Part shown: in pieces, positions 19,199 to 27,557 of the stretch
Layout of the letters: the number at the start of each line of letters is the position of its first letter
How positions within the stretch are numbered: the stretch's first letter is position 1
Source: Fibrobacteria bacterium
GTDB lineage: Bacteria; Fibrobacterota; Fibrobacteria; UBA5070
Assembly: GCA_020633825.1 (NCBI GenBank)
Contig: JACKCV010000002.1
Location: forward strand, 62,001-126,000
Reading direction: 5' to 3'
DNA: 64,000 nt
The notes under the pieces: model-generated
What the model was told of the DNA's origin: nothing
The model's input: the letters and a program-made list of their open reading frames with translations, nothing else
The model's database searches: none
Made by a program: the position numbers and the translations under genes

Positions 19199-19206
19199 CA
19201 AAGGTA
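19199..19206 (-). promoter_or_regulatory. Candidate leaderless promoter box TACCTTTG
   Basis: TACCTTTG fits the Bacteroidota -7 consensus TAnnTTTG exactly and is followed by GATCC and the ATG at 19193. There is no ribosome site. It would drive the FlhB-like/phosphatase pair as a leaderless message. Confidence 0.5.
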
Positions 19207-19219
19207 CCACTCGGTCCAT

Positions 19220-19858
19220 TCAGAGGCCGGTGCTCGTTCGGGTGCGGGCCTTGGCGATCGCGGCACTGGACATCGAGGGGCCATGGCCGGGAAGCAAGGT
19301 CCAGTCCGGAGGAAGAGCCGACAATCGATCCAGGGTGGCGTCCTGCGCGTGGGCGTCTCCCAGGGGGAGATCGGTGCGTCCCGCGCCGGAAGCGAAACAG
19401 GCATCGCCGATCAAGGCGAGATGCAGCGACGGCACGAGGAATCCGCAATGCCCGGGCGAGTGGCCCGGGAGGTGGAGGACGGAAATCGACTCCTTTCCGA
19501 AGCGGAGGGGGATGCCCTCCTCCAGCCATTCGTCGACGTCGCCCAGATCGGGGACGGGAAAACCGAATTCCTTGCACAGGACGTCCATCTCCTCCCAAAG
19601 CTGGCGATCCCCCTTGTGGAGCAGGACGTCGCAGACAGTTTCTTCCCGGAGGGAAGGGACGGCCAGCAAATTGTCCGGGTGGGCGTGGGTGAGGGCGATG
19701 GCCCGCAAGGCCACCCCCTGGTCGGCGAGGATGGCGAGGATCTCGTCGGGTTCCCCGCCCGGGTCGAGGAGGATGCCCTCGCGAGTCCGGTCGCACCAGA
19801 GGAGGACGGTGTTGCAGCCGAGATCCCCCGAGGGGAAGATCAGGTGTTCGAGGCCCAT
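19220..19858 (-). CDS. Metallo-beta-lactamase-fold hydrolase (glyoxalase II-like)
   Basis: A 212-residue single-domain protein. Metal-site motifs: THAHPDN near residue 57 (the usual THxHxDH ends in His; here Asn), HLPGHSPGHCGF near 129, GDACFAS near 151 and a final LLPGHGP near 189. This is the hydroxyacylglutathione-hydrolase-like branch. The Asn change may alter the second metal site. It overlaps the upstream LpxH-like gene by 19 bases, so the pair is one transcript. The substrate is unknown; thioester hydrolysis is the family default. Confidence 0.88.
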   Translation of the reverse strand: MGLEHLIFPSGDLGCNTVLLWCDRTREGILLDPGGEPDEILAILADQGVALRAIALTHAHPDNLLAVPSLREETVCDVLLHKGDRQLWEEMDVLCKEFGFPVPDLGDVDEWLEEGIPLRFGKESISVLHLPGHSPGHCGFLVPSLHLALIGDACFASGAGRTDLPLGDAHAQDATLDRLSALPPDWTLLPGHGPSMSSAAIAKARTRTSTGL

Positions 19859-20655
19859 GGGTGTCCCTCCTGGCGGCAGTCGATCAATCTCGCGGGTTCG
19901 TCCGGACGGATCCAGACGGCGGAGCGGTGGATGACCCAGTCGCCATTGTTGATGTAGTGCTGCCCGGTGGGCAGGCGTTCCAGCAGTGGCCGGTGGGTAT
20001 GGCCGTGCACCACTCCGGAAAGGCCGTGTTCCAGGATCCAGCGCACGGCATCGGCCCGGTACTCCTCGATGTTCGGGGCCGGACCGGGGTTGGCGACTCG
20101 AGACGCCTTCCCGACCCCTCCCGCGACCCGGTAGGCGAGATCGGCGGGGACGAGGTTCCAGAGGGATTGGGCCCAGCGGGAACGCAGCAGGCGTCGGATG
20201 CGGCGATCGGCGCGGTCGGAACGCGCCATCCCGTCCCCGTGGACCATCAGCCACGCCTGCCCGCCGATTTCCATCCGGAAGCCGTCCGGGTGCACCTGGG
20301 CGGGAAGGAAATCCCGAAGGAAATCCCCGACCTTGAAGTCGTGGTTGCCCGCGATGAAATGGATCCGGATCCCTTCCCGGGCGAGATCGCGAAGGGTCAA
20401 CAGGAAGGGAAGGTGGGCGCGCGGGACCGCGTGGGTCCATTCCCACCAGAATTCGAAGATATCTCCCCCGAGGACCAGGTCGTCGAGGTTCCCCGGGAGC
20501 GAGTGGAGCAGCGCCTCCAAGTCGCGGTCCCGCGAGAGACGCTCCCAAGCGGTTCCCAAATGGAGATCGGAGAGGAAAAGGGTCCGTCCCGCCGGTTGGG
20601 GGGAAGACAGGATGTCGGGGATCCACGGTGGGATCCATGGTGCGGTGATGGACAC
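19840..20655 (-). CDS. lpxH: UDP-2,3-diacylglucosamine diphosphatase-like enzyme
   Basis: A calcineurin-fold phosphoesterase of about 271 residues with the LpxH set of motifs: SDLHLG, GGDIFEFWW, AGNHD, VHGDG, then VVHGHTHRP. LpxH removes UMP from UDP-2,3-diacylglucosamine to give lipid X in lipid A synthesis, at the inner face of the cytoplasmic membrane. I chose GTG at 20655; a TTG at 20664 would add three residues. Neither has a ribosome site, and TACCCTTTG overlaps the TTG, which favours GTG. LpxH rather than another phosphoesterase is likely but not proven. Confidence 0.82.
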   Translation of the reverse strand: MSITAPWIPPWIPDILSSPQPAGRTLFLSDLHLGTAWERLSRDRDLEALLHSLPGNLDDLVLGGDIFEFWWEWTHAVPRAHLPFLLTLRDLAREGIRIHFIAGNHDFKVGDFLRDFLPAQVHPDGFRMEIGGQAWLMVHGDGMARSDRADRRIRRLLRSRWAQSLWNLVPADLAYRVAGGVGKASRVANPGPAPNIEEYRADAVRWILEHGLSGVVHGHTHRPLLERLPTGQHYINNGDWVIHRSAVWIRPDEPARLIDCRQEGHPWASNT

Positions 20656-20661
20656 TTCCCA

Positions 20662-20670
20662 CAAAGGGTA
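20662..20670 (-). promoter_or_regulatory. Candidate leaderless promoter box TACCCTTTG
   Basis: TACCCTTTG lies 15 bases before the GTG at 20655 counted from its T. It has three rather than two bases between TA and TTTG, like the box before the phosphatase gene at 33582. Confidence 0.35.
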
Positions 20671-20710
20671 ATGCTTTCGGCGATGGCGAGCGCGAGCGAA
20701 TGTCAGGAGC

Positions 20711-20717
20711 TAGATTG
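20711..20717 (+). promoter_or_regulatory. Candidate promoter box TAGATTG
   Basis: TAGATTG lies 59 bases upstream of the small barrel gene at 20770. It would start the transcript that runs through gmk. Confidence 0.3.
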
Positions 20718-20769
20718 GGAACTCTCGGTCGAACCCACGTCCACCACCACAACCGGGGAATCAGTCCAT

Positions 20770-21243
20770 ATGAAATCCATGCGCGTCCCACTCCTTGCGG
20801 CCATAGCCCTTCTTCTTTCCGCCGCGCCCTCCCGGGCGGAGTTCGGTGTGGGAATCAACCTTGGCGAACCCACGGGTCTGAATCTGCGGGTCGGCAAGGA
20901 TCGGACCATGGAGGTGACGGCTGGTTGGAGCGCCAAGCATGCGGGGACCAACATCGTTCTGCTGGGGAACGTGCTCTACCATGGTCGGAGCGTGCTCTCC
21001 AACCCGCCTCTCATGGGGTTGTACCCCTACGCCGGTGCGGGTCTGGGATTCTGGATGTGGGACGACAAGAACAACGACGATGCCGACCAGGCCGGAGCGT
21101 GGGTGCAGGTCCCCCTGGGTCTCGACCTCCGCTTCGCGATCCCTCTCGAACTGACCTTCCACATCGATCCGGGCATCGACGTCGTCCCCCAGACCAGCGC
21201 CACCATCCACTGGGGGGTCGGAATCAGGTACTGGCTGAAGTGA
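20770..21243 (+). CDS. Small outer-membrane beta-barrel-like protein
   Basis: A 157-residue protein with a signal peptide (MKSMRVPLLAAIALLLSAAPSRA/E). The mature part has alternating strands with Gly and aromatic residues (FGVGINLGEPTGLNLRV, GLYPYAGAGLGFWMW) and ends in GVGIRYWLK, like small eight-stranded barrels. The loop DDKNNDDADQAG is acidic and might bind cations. The role is unknown. A second Met (20779) is a possible start. Confidence 0.75.
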   Translation: MKSMRVPLLAAIALLLSAAPSRAEFGVGINLGEPTGLNLRVGKDRTMEVTAGWSAKHAGTNIVLLGNVLYHGRSVLSNPPLMGLYPYAGAGLGFWMWDDKNNDDADQAGAWVQVPLGLDLRFAIPLELTFHIDPGIDVVPQTSATIHWGVGIRYWLK

Positions 21244-21278
21244 TCTCCGGAGGTCCGAACACCCTGGACCGCGTGGGC

Positions 21279-21914
21279 ATGGTGCTGGAACTCCTTCTCG
21301 GATTCCTCTTGTTGCCGCTGGTGGTTTGCACCCTGGATCGTCCTCCCCTCTGGATGGGGGGACGAATCCTCATCTGGGTCGCCTTGGTGTTCCTGGTCGT
21401 ACGCATGCCTCGGGACGCCCGGGCCCGGATGCACCTTCGGGTCCGTCCCACCCGTGCCCTTCCCGGTGGATGGGTGGGGCCGATCGCCTTGTTCCTCCTC
21501 TCCGTGGCCTTGCTCTCCCTCCTCTTGAAAATGATGGGGGTCTGGGCTCCTCCGCCCCTGCTGGAGACCGGAGGGATGCCCGCATATCTCCTGCTGGCCT
21601 TGCTCAGCACCTTGTTCGTGGTCGTCCCTCTCGAACTGCTCTTTCGAGTCTACGTCCCCATGCGTTTCCGCGGCCTGATCGGGAAAGGGACCCCCGGATT
21701 GGTGGCGTTGTCCTCGTTGTTGTTCGCCTGGATGCATCTCCCCTCCTTCCAACCCCTCGTCCTGGTGGCGGCCTTGGTGCTGGGGTTCACCCTGGCTCTG
21801 ATGGAACGGGCGGGCTGGCCCTTCTGGGGGACCTTGGGGCTGCACGGGCTCGCCCTGTGGGCCTGGACCGTTTCCCCGGCCTTGTTCCAGGAGGCGTGGC
21901 CTTGGACGGCGTGA
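21279..21914 (+). CDS. CPBP-like intramembrane protein (degenerate motif 1)
   Basis: A 211-residue membrane protein with about six hydrophobic helices. The C-terminal half resembles the CPBP (CAAX protease and bacteriocin processing) family: PLELLFRVYVP stands where EExxxR is expected, FAWMHLPS supplies the second motif and LGLHGLALWAW the third His. The first Glu of EExxxR is Leu, so catalysis is doubtful. The start is uncertain: GTG at 21240 would overlap the previous stop (GTGA) and add 13 residues; ATG at 21279 is used here. It overlaps the next small gene by four bases. Confidence 0.75.
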   Translation: MVLELLLGFLLLPLVVCTLDRPPLWMGGRILIWVALVFLVVRMPRDARARMHLRVRPTRALPGGWVGPIALFLLSVALLSLLLKMMGVWAPPPLLETGGMPAYLLLALLSTLFVVVPLELLFRVYVPMRFRGLIGKGTPGLVALSSLLFAWMHLPSFQPLVLVAALVLGFTLALMERAGWPFWGTLGLHGLALWAWTVSPALFQEAWPWTA

Positions 21915-22105
21915 ACATCGAACCGGCCTTGGCCGGATGGCTGGGGATCGCCCTGGCGGCGGGGATCGTGGCCTGCGCGGGTGCCGTTCTGCGGGTCGTG
22001 GCGATCTGCCGCTTCCACATGCAGCGGCTCGAAGAGCTCCAGGAGGAGGAGCGAAGACTGGAGACCACGCGATTGGCAGCGATCAAGCCGGGGGCGAAAT
22101 CATGA
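21911..22105 (+). CDS. Short single-pass membrane protein with coiled-coil tail
   Basis: A 64-residue protein: one membrane helix (LAGWLGIALAAGIVACAGAVL) followed by a charged helix (RLEELQEEERRLETTRLA). The GTG at 21911 overlaps the CPBP-like stop (GTGA), and its own stop overlaps the gmk start (ATGA), so it sits as a coupled link between them. No homologue is recognised. The codon pattern and double overlap support a real gene. Confidence 0.6.
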   Translation: MNIEPALAGWLGIALAAGIVACAGAVLRVVAICRFHMQRLEELQEEERRLETTRLAAIKPGAKS

Positions 22106-22671
22106 ATCCAGGGCGTCTGGTGGTCTTCTCGGCCCCTTCGGGAGCGGGCAAGAGTTCCCTGATCTCCGCGGTGATGCCGGAAATCCCGCGCATGCGGTAT
22201 TCCGTGTCCGCCACCACCCGGAAACCCCGGCCAGGGGAGATCGACGGCGTGCACTACTTCTTCCTGGAGCGCGAGCAGTTCCAGGCCATGATCCATGCCG
22301 AAGAGTTCGCCGAATGGAACGAGGTCCACGGGAATCTCTACGGAACTCCACGTCCCTTCCTCGACGCCTGCACCGCCAGAGGTGAGCACGTCGTGCTCGA
22401 CCTCGACGTGTTCGGCAAGCGCAATTTCGATCGGCTGTACCCGGAGAGTCTGGGGATCCTGATCCTCCCCCCCTCCCTGGCGGAGTTGGAGCAACGGCTG
22501 CGAGGCCGGGGAACCGATTCCGAGGAGGTGATCCAGGTGCGATTGAAGAACGCCCGGTCGGAACTGGCCGCCGCCGAGTCGGGGAGCTTCACCTACCGGT
22601 TGGTGAACGACGATTTCGCGACCGCTCGTGCGGAATTGTTGGAAATCCTGAAAAAAGAGCTCCTCGGGTGA
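22102..22671 (+). CDS. gmk: Guanylate kinase
   Basis: A 189-residue GMP kinase making GDP from GMP and ATP. The P-loop is FSAPSGAGKSSL near residue 9; the GMP-binding part has the TTRKPRPGEIDGVHYFF motif with AEWNEVHGNLYGT; the lid has RLRGRGTDSEE. The length fits the family. The ATG at 22102 overlaps the stop of the small membrane gene by four bases. In many bacteria gmk is next to rpoZ; that is not so here. Confidence 0.96.
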   Translation: MNPGRLVVFSAPSGAGKSSLISAVMPEIPRMRYSVSATTRKPRPGEIDGVHYFFLEREQFQAMIHAEEFAEWNEVHGNLYGTPRPFLDACTARGEHVVLDLDVFGKRNFDRLYPESLGILILPPSLAELEQRLRGRGTDSEEVIQVRLKNARSELAAAESGSFTYRLVNDDFATARAELLEILKKELLG

Positions 22672-22754
22672 TTCCCATCGCCGGCAAACAGGGGTAAACT
22701 GACCGCGCCGCGGGCTCACCGCTGTTTCGGGCGATCAACAAGGTGAGAAAGGCG

Positions 22755-22785
22755 TTCAGAGCCCCCCGGCGATCTGCTATGTTTC
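22755..22785 (+). promoter_or_regulatory. Candidate promoter of glgC
   Basis: TTCAGA (22755-22760) and TATGTT (22778-22783, continuing as TATGTTTC) are separated by 17 bases. The pair fits a sigma-70-type promoter whose -10 also matches the TAnnTTT[G/C] pattern of this window. The leader to 22832 holds an AGGAGGT ribosome site. Confidence 0.4.
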
Positions 22786-22831
22786 GCCCTTCGCCGATTC
22801 GACCTTTCCGTGCCGTCAGGAGGTACTACCC

Positions 22832-24067
22832 GTGCAGCGTAAGACATTAGGAATGATCATGGCCGGCGGTCAGGGGTCCCGTCTACAACCCCTCACCTCG
22901 GAACGCGCCAAACCCGCCGTCCATTTCGGTGGCAAGTACCGCATCATCGATTTCGTTCTCAACAATTTCGTCAATTCCGGGATCCACAAGATCAAGCTCC
23001 TGACCCAGTTCAAGAGCGACTCCCTGAATCGGCACGTCCAGACTGCATGGGCCCTCAATCGCACCTTGGACCAGTACGTGGATCTCGTTCCGGCGCAGAT
23101 GCGCACGGGAACCGAGTGGTACCGGGGCACGGCCGATGCCATCTACCAGAATGTCAATCTCATCACCGACGAACGTCCCGACCTGGTGGCGGTGTTCGGG
23201 GGCGATCACATCTACAAGATGGATCTCACCCAGATGATCGATTTCCATTTGGCCAAAGGGGCCTTGTGCTCGGTTTCCGCCTTCCCCGTCCCCGTCGCGG
23301 AGGCCACCGAATTCGGTGTGATCGAGATCGACGAAGACGGACGGATGATCGGGTTCGAGGAAAAGCCGGCCCAGCCCAAGCACATGCCGGGACGGCCCGG
23401 TTGGGCCCTGGCCTCCATGGGCAACTACCTGTTCCACTCCAAGTTCCTGGTGCGGGAGCTGCTGGCCGACGCCCAGAAGACCTCGGCCCACGATTTCGGC
23501 AAGGACATCATTCCTGCCATCTACCACAACTACCCGGTCTACGTGTACGATTACACACAAAACCGGATTCCCGGGGAGACCAACTCCTACTGGCGCGATG
23601 TCGGGACCCTCGAGGCCTTCTTCGAGGCCAACATGGATCTCGTGAAGGTCACCCCGGAATTCGACCTGTACAACCCGAAGTGGCCCCTGCGCACGATCAA
23701 TCTCAACGCGCCTCCGGCCAAGTTCGTATTCTCCGACGAACCGGGGGAAAATGCCCGGCGCGGCCAGGCTCTCGATTCCATGATCTCCGCCGGTTGCATC
23801 ATCTCCGGGGGGACGGTCGAGCAATCGGTGCTCGCGCCCTACTGCCACATCCATTCCTGGGCCAAAGTCGAGGAGTCCATCCTGTTCCCCGATGTCCAGG
23901 TCGGTCGCCACGCGATGGTCCGCAAGGCGATCATCGAAAAGGGCGTCAAGATCCCCGAAGGCGCTCGGATCGGTTTCGATCTGGCGCGCGATGCCGAAAG
24001 ATTCCACGTCACCGAGGGGGGGATCGTCGTCGTCCCCAAGGGAACCATCATCCAGCCGGAGAAGTGA
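22832..24067 (+). CDS. glgC: Glucose-1-phosphate adenylyltransferase
   Basis: A 411-residue ADP-glucose pyrophosphorylase, which makes ADP-glucose for glycogen. The N-terminal nucleotidyltransferase domain has GGQGSRLQPLT near residue 12, the RGTADA motif, FGGDHIYKMD near 130, IGFEEKP and YWRDVGT near 255. The C-terminal left-handed beta helix (about 290-411) has hexapeptide-like repeats (GCIISGGTVEQSVLAP, ESILFPDVQVGRHAMV). Start is GTG, nine bases after AGGAGGT. The phosphohexomutase gene follows four bases later, so glucose-6-P to ADP-glucose is covered by one operon. Confidence 0.96.
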   Translation: MQRKTLGMIMAGGQGSRLQPLTSERAKPAVHFGGKYRIIDFVLNNFVNSGIHKIKLLTQFKSDSLNRHVQTAWALNRTLDQYVDLVPAQMRTGTEWYRGTADAIYQNVNLITDERPDLVAVFGGDHIYKMDLTQMIDFHLAKGALCSVSAFPVPVAEATEFGVIEIDEDGRMIGFEEKPAQPKHMPGRPGWALASMGNYLFHSKFLVRELLADAQKTSAHDFGKDIIPAIYHNYPVYVYDYTQNRIPGETNSYWRDVGTLEAFFEANMDLVKVTPEFDLYNPKWPLRTINLNAPPAKFVFSDEPGENARRGQALDSMISAGCIISGGTVEQSVLAPYCHIHSWAKVEESILFPDVQVGRHAMVRKAIIEKGVKIPEGARIGFDLARDAERFHVTEGGIVVVPKGTIIQPEK

Positions 24068-24071
24068 TTAA

Positions 24072-25454
24072 ATGGCACTCGATTCCACCATCTTCCGCGA
24101 GAACGACATCCGCGGTCTGGTCGATCCCTCCTTGTCCCCCGCGGCGGTCTACGCCATCGGGCGCGCCTACGCGACCTTGCTCACCGAAGCGGGCGCGAAG
24201 GCTATCGCCGTCGGTGGCGACGTTCGGCTGCACACTCCGGAGATCAAGACCAACCTGATCCGGGCGGTGCGGGATGGTGGGATCCACGTGGTCGACATCG
24301 GGACGGTCACGACCCCCGTGGCCTACTACGCTGCCTTCGAGATGCCCGTGGACGGCGCCGCCATGATCACCGCCTCCCACAATCCGAAGGAATACAACGG
24401 GTTCAAGCTCGGCATCGGCAAGACCACCATCCGCGGCGACGAGATCCGCCGCCTCTTCGACCTCGCCTCGACCGGGGAATGGAGCACCGGACAGGGCGGG
24501 TACCGCGAACACGACCTCATCTCGGAATACCGCACCAAGTTGAAGGGGCTGTTCTCCTTCGGGAAGAACGGACGCAAGCCCAAGGTGGTCTACGATCCGG
24601 CCAACGCCGCGGGAGCCATCTTCGGGGCCGATCTCCTCGAGGAGCTCGGGTGCGAAGTGATCCGTCTCTACTGCGACGTGGACGGAAACTTCCCCAACCA
24701 TCACCCCGACCCCACCGTGCCCAAGTACCTCGTCGACCTCCAGAAGGCCGTGGTGGAGCACGGGGCCGACCTCGGCATCGGCATCGACGGCGACGGCGAC
24801 CGTCTCGGTGTGATCGACGACACCGGTCGTTGGATTCCCGGCGATCTCGTCACCCTCCTGATGGCTCGTCCCATCCTGGCCGAACAGCCCGGCGCCCCCA
24901 TCATCTTCGAGGTGAAGAGCTCCAAGGCCCTGGTCGACGGCATCAAGGCCGCCGGCGGCGAGCCCGTCATGTGGAAGGTCGGGCACTCCCTGCTGAAGTC
25001 CAAGATGAAGGAGACGTCCGCGCCCTTGGCCGGCGAAGTCTCCGGCCACATGTTCTTCGCCGACCGTTGGTACGGGTTCGACGACGCCATGTACGCCACC
25101 TGCCGCGTGATCGAGTTGCTCGATCGTACGGGTCAGAAATTGTCCCAGCTGGCCTCGGACATCCCGTTCTACCCCTCGACCCCGGAGATCCGGGCCGAGT
25201 GCGGAACCGACGCGGAGAAGTTCCGCATCGCCCGCACCGCGGTCGATTGGTTCCGCCGCAACCACGAGACCATCGACATCGACGGCGTGCGCATCGTGTT
25301 CCCCGACGGTTGGGGTCTGATCCGCGCTTCCAACACCCAGCCCGACCTGGTCCTGCGGTTCGAGGCCTCCACCCACGAGCGCGTCCAGGAGATCAAGGAG
25401 TACGTCTTCTCCAAGCTCCGGGAATTCGGAGAGGTGAAGATCAGCGAGCATTGA
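24072..25454 (+). CDS. Phosphomannomutase/phosphoglucomutase
   Basis: A 460-residue alpha-D-phosphohexomutase of the AlgC/ManB type. Active-site Ser is in TASHNPKEYNG near residue 98; the metal loop is GIDGDGDRLG near 240; the sugar loop GEVSGHMFF near 323; the phosphate-binding loop RASNTQPDLVLR near 418. It interconverts hexose 6- and 1-phosphates. Coupled to glgC it probably supplies glucose-1-phosphate; it may also feed GDP-mannose and envelope sugars. A rho-independent terminator follows at 25519-25550. Confidence 0.94.
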   Translation: MALDSTIFRENDIRGLVDPSLSPAAVYAIGRAYATLLTEAGAKAIAVGGDVRLHTPEIKTNLIRAVRDGGIHVVDIGTVTTPVAYYAAFEMPVDGAAMITASHNPKEYNGFKLGIGKTTIRGDEIRRLFDLASTGEWSTGQGGYREHDLISEYRTKLKGLFSFGKNGRKPKVVYDPANAAGAIFGADLLEELGCEVIRLYCDVDGNFPNHHPDPTVPKYLVDLQKAVVEHGADLGIGIDGDGDRLGVIDDTGRWIPGDLVTLLMARPILAEQPGAPIIFEVKSSKALVDGIKAAGGEPVMWKVGHSLLKSKMKETSAPLAGEVSGHMFFADRWYGFDDAMYATCRVIELLDRTGQKLSQLASDIPFYPSTPEIRAECGTDAEKFRIARTAVDWFRRNHETIDIDGVRIVFPDGWGLIRASNTQPDLVLRFEASTHERVQEIKEYVFSKLREFGEVKISEH

Positions 25455-25518
25455 TCCGTCCTTTCTCGGCCCCCTCGACGGTCCGGGATCGGATCGATCC
25501 CGGGACGAGGCCGTCTTG

Positions 25519-25550
25519 AAAACCCGATGCCTCGACGCTTCGGGTTTTTT
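25519..25550 (+). terminator. Rho-independent terminator after glgC-phosphohexomutase
   Basis: AAAACCCGA (25519-25527) pairs with TCGGGTTTT (25540-25548) across a 12-base loop and ends in a run of six T. It closes the glgC operon. The rest of the 272-base gap to 25727 holds only the candidate box at 25656. Confidence 0.75.
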
Positions 25551-25655
25551 CGTGGGGGAAAGGGCGAACCGCGCAACGGTCCCACGCCCGGCGAAGAGTC
25601 CCGCGACCGCGGGCCGACCGAGGTCCGGAGGGGATCCGTCCATCCGGGGAGCGTG

Positions 25656-25662
25656 TAACTTG
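25656..25662 (+). promoter_or_regulatory. Candidate promoter box TAACTTG
   Basis: TAACTTG lies 71 bases upstream of the CoA-binding gene at 25727, which has its own GGAG ribosome site. Confidence 0.3.
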
Positions 25663-25726
25663 ATGGGGCTGGTTCCGTCTGCCTCCGTTAAGGGGAGGAA
25701 GCCACATTCCCGGCAAGGAGAACACC

Positions 25727-26095
25727 ATGAAAGTCGCGGTACTGGGGGCATCCCACAAGGAGGATCGCTACGCCAACAGGGTCCTGCACAAACTCGCCGA
25801 GAAGGGGCACGAAGCCATCGGGATCAATCCCGCCTTGCCCGCCATTCCCGGCTTCACCGTGGTGAAGACCTTGGAAGACCTTCCCGAAGGGGTGCACACG
25901 CTGACGATGTACGTCGGACCCGAGCGCTCCACTCCCCTGGCGGATTCCATCCTGGCGGGCGGATTCTCGCGGGTGGTGTTCAATCCGGGGGCGGAGAACC
26001 CGGATCTCGAGAAGATGCTCCAGGACGCCGGGGTTGAGGTGTTGGAAGCCTGCTCCCTGGTCATGCTGTCCACCGGGCAGTGGGAGCCTCGGTAG
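25727..26095 (+). CDS. CoA-binding domain protein (YccU-like)
   Basis: A 122-residue single Rossmann-type CoA_binding_2 domain. The nucleotide loop is VLGASHKEDRYANRVLHKL; later motifs are GINPALPAIPGF, the TMYVGPERSTPLAD strand-loop and VVFNPGAENPDL. Proteins of this family bind CoA or a related nucleotide; their role is poorly known. GGAG lies upstream of the ATG. It is isolated: a terminator lies before it and 178 bases without a gene follow. Confidence 0.88.
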   Translation: MKVAVLGASHKEDRYANRVLHKLAEKGHEAIGINPALPAIPGFTVVKTLEDLPEGVHTLTMYVGPERSTPLADSILAGGFSRVVFNPGAENPDLEKMLQDAGVEVLEACSLVMLSTGQWEPR

Positions 26096-26256
26096 GGTCC
26101 TTCGTGGAGGTGATCGGGGCTTCGGCTCCGGAACACCTCGGGATTCCGCGAACCTTTCCGGGTCGGAGCGAGACCGGGGTGGGGTGCCCTGCGCGGGGAT
26201 CGCGCGGACGGATTCGGACCGCCATCAGGGCATGGGCCGAACTCCGGGCTGGTTTC

Positions 26257-26263
26257 TAGCTTT
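26257..26263 (+). promoter_or_regulatory. Candidate leaderless promoter box TAGCTTT
   Basis: TAGCTTT lies 17 bases before the signal peptidase ATG at 26274 counted from its T, with no ribosome site between. The preceding 178-base gap (26096-26273) holds no gene. Confidence 0.35.
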
Positions 26264-26273
26264 CATCGGATCC

Positions 26274-27557
26274 ATGTCTGAAACGCGAAACGGCAAACGC
26301 CCCGACTCCCCCAAGCGCTCTTGGCACAAGACATTCCTGCGCGAGGTCGGGATCCCCGTCGTGCTCGCCCTTGTGGTCATCCAGTTCGTCATCCAGGCGT
26401 TCCGGATCCCCTCCGGGTCCATGGAGCGCTCCCTGCTGGTGGGGGATTTCCTCCTGGGTTTGAAGTTCATCTACGGCTCGCCCCTTCCCTTTTCCGACAA
26501 GCATCTCCCCGCCCTCTCCGAGCCGGTTCCCGGGGATGTGGTGATTTTCCACTACCCGATGGATCCCGAAGCTCCCTATCGTGATCCCCAGCGATTCCAG
26601 TTCCTGGCCCATACCCTCCTGTTCGGGGACCTCTTCTGGGATCGCACTCCCGAAAGCGGCCAGAAAAGCTTGGTGCGCTACGAATCCCGCGACTTCATCA
26701 AGCGTTGCATCGCGGTTTCCGGGGATACCCTGGAAGTCCGCAGGGGTTCGGTCCGCCGCAACGGGCAGGATGTCCCTCTTCCTCCCAACGGCCACTACGA
26801 CACCCCCGGGCCGGTTCCTCCGGATGTCGCCACGGTCCGCGATTCCCTCGGCCCCTTGCGCATTCCCGCGCCCGGGGATCGCATCGCCCTGGACGAGATC
26901 TCCCTGGAAGAGTTCATCCGCGTCTACTCGCTGGCCCTGCAGGAAAACCCCGGGGTCGCGGTCCGCTGCTCCCTCTGGGTCGAGCGGGACGGAGTTCCCG
27001 ATCCCGAAGCGATGATCCGTCAGGTGCCCCAGAGCTGGTACGAGGAGTTCAACATCCCGCCGGCCTTCGCCGAAAGCCTCTACGTCCTGCCGCAAGGGTA
27101 CCGGATGGCCGATTACAAGGTGTCGGAGGTTTCCCGAGCTTTCTCGATGCTCATGTATCCCTTCGAGATGCCCGGCCGAGGACGGGTGGTGGCCCACGGC
27201 TCCCTCATGCCCCGCGCCGGCGTCCTCCTGCAGGACGTCTTCGAATTCTGGAATCGCACCGACACCCTCGACACCGCTCGGGTCCGGCTGCGCCGGGCGA
27301 TTTCCGTCGACGGGGTCCTGGACACCGTGTACCAGGTGCGCGAGCCGGTGCTGTTCATGATGGGCGACAATCGCGACCATTCCTCGGACAGCCGTTTCTG
27401 GGGGTACCTGTCGCGGCTGAATGTGAAGGCCCGGGCCCTCATCATCTACTTCTCCATCGAGAACGAAGACGGTCTGCTCTCCCTCGCCCCCTGGACCTGG
27501 TGGCGCGCTCCGTCCCGGATCCGCTGGACGCGGATCGGGCGTCTGGTCCATGACTGA
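26274..27557 (+). CDS. lepB: Signal peptidase I, long form
   Basis: A 427-residue S26 signal peptidase. One membrane helix (residues ~27-43) precedes the catalytic Ser49 in IPSGSMERSLLVGD. The general-base Lys143 is in FIKRCIAVSGD, and the conserved GDNRDHSSDSR box is at 364-374. About 200 residues separate the Lys and that box, far more than in compact bacterial enzymes (E. coli LepB totals 324). It removes signal peptides on the periplasmic side of the inner membrane. The start lacks a ribosome site. It overlaps the next lipoprotein gene by eight bases. Confidence 0.93.
   Translation: MSETRNGKRPDSPKRSWHKTFLREVGIPVVLALVVIQFVIQAFRIPSGSMERSLLVGDFLLGLKFIYGSPLPFSDKHLPALSEPVPGDVVIFHYPMDPEAPYRDPQRFQFLAHTLLFGDLFWDRTPESGQKSLVRYESRDFIKRCIAVSGDTLEVRRGSVRRNGQDVPLPPNGHYDTPGPVPPDVATVRDSLGPLRIPAPGDRIALDEISLEEFIRVYSLALQENPGVAVRCSLWVERDGVPDPEAMIRQVPQSWYEEFNIPPAFAESLYVLPQGYRMADYKVSEVSRAFSMLMYPFEMPGRGRVVAHGSLMPRAGVLLQDVFEFWNRTDTLDTARVRLRRAISVDGVLDTVYQVREPVLFMMGDNRDHSSDSRFWGYLSRLNVKARALIIYFSIENEDGLLSLAPWTWWRAPSRIRWTRIGRLVHD

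Noticed and set aside
18897..19796. Extended start for the FlhB-like protein
   Set aside because: The added ~200 residues run antisense and have no family match; ATG at 19193 follows a promoter box directly.
20655..20664. TTG start for LpxH
   Set aside because: The TTG lies inside the TACCCTTTG box; GTG at 20655 has better spacing. The question is not settled.
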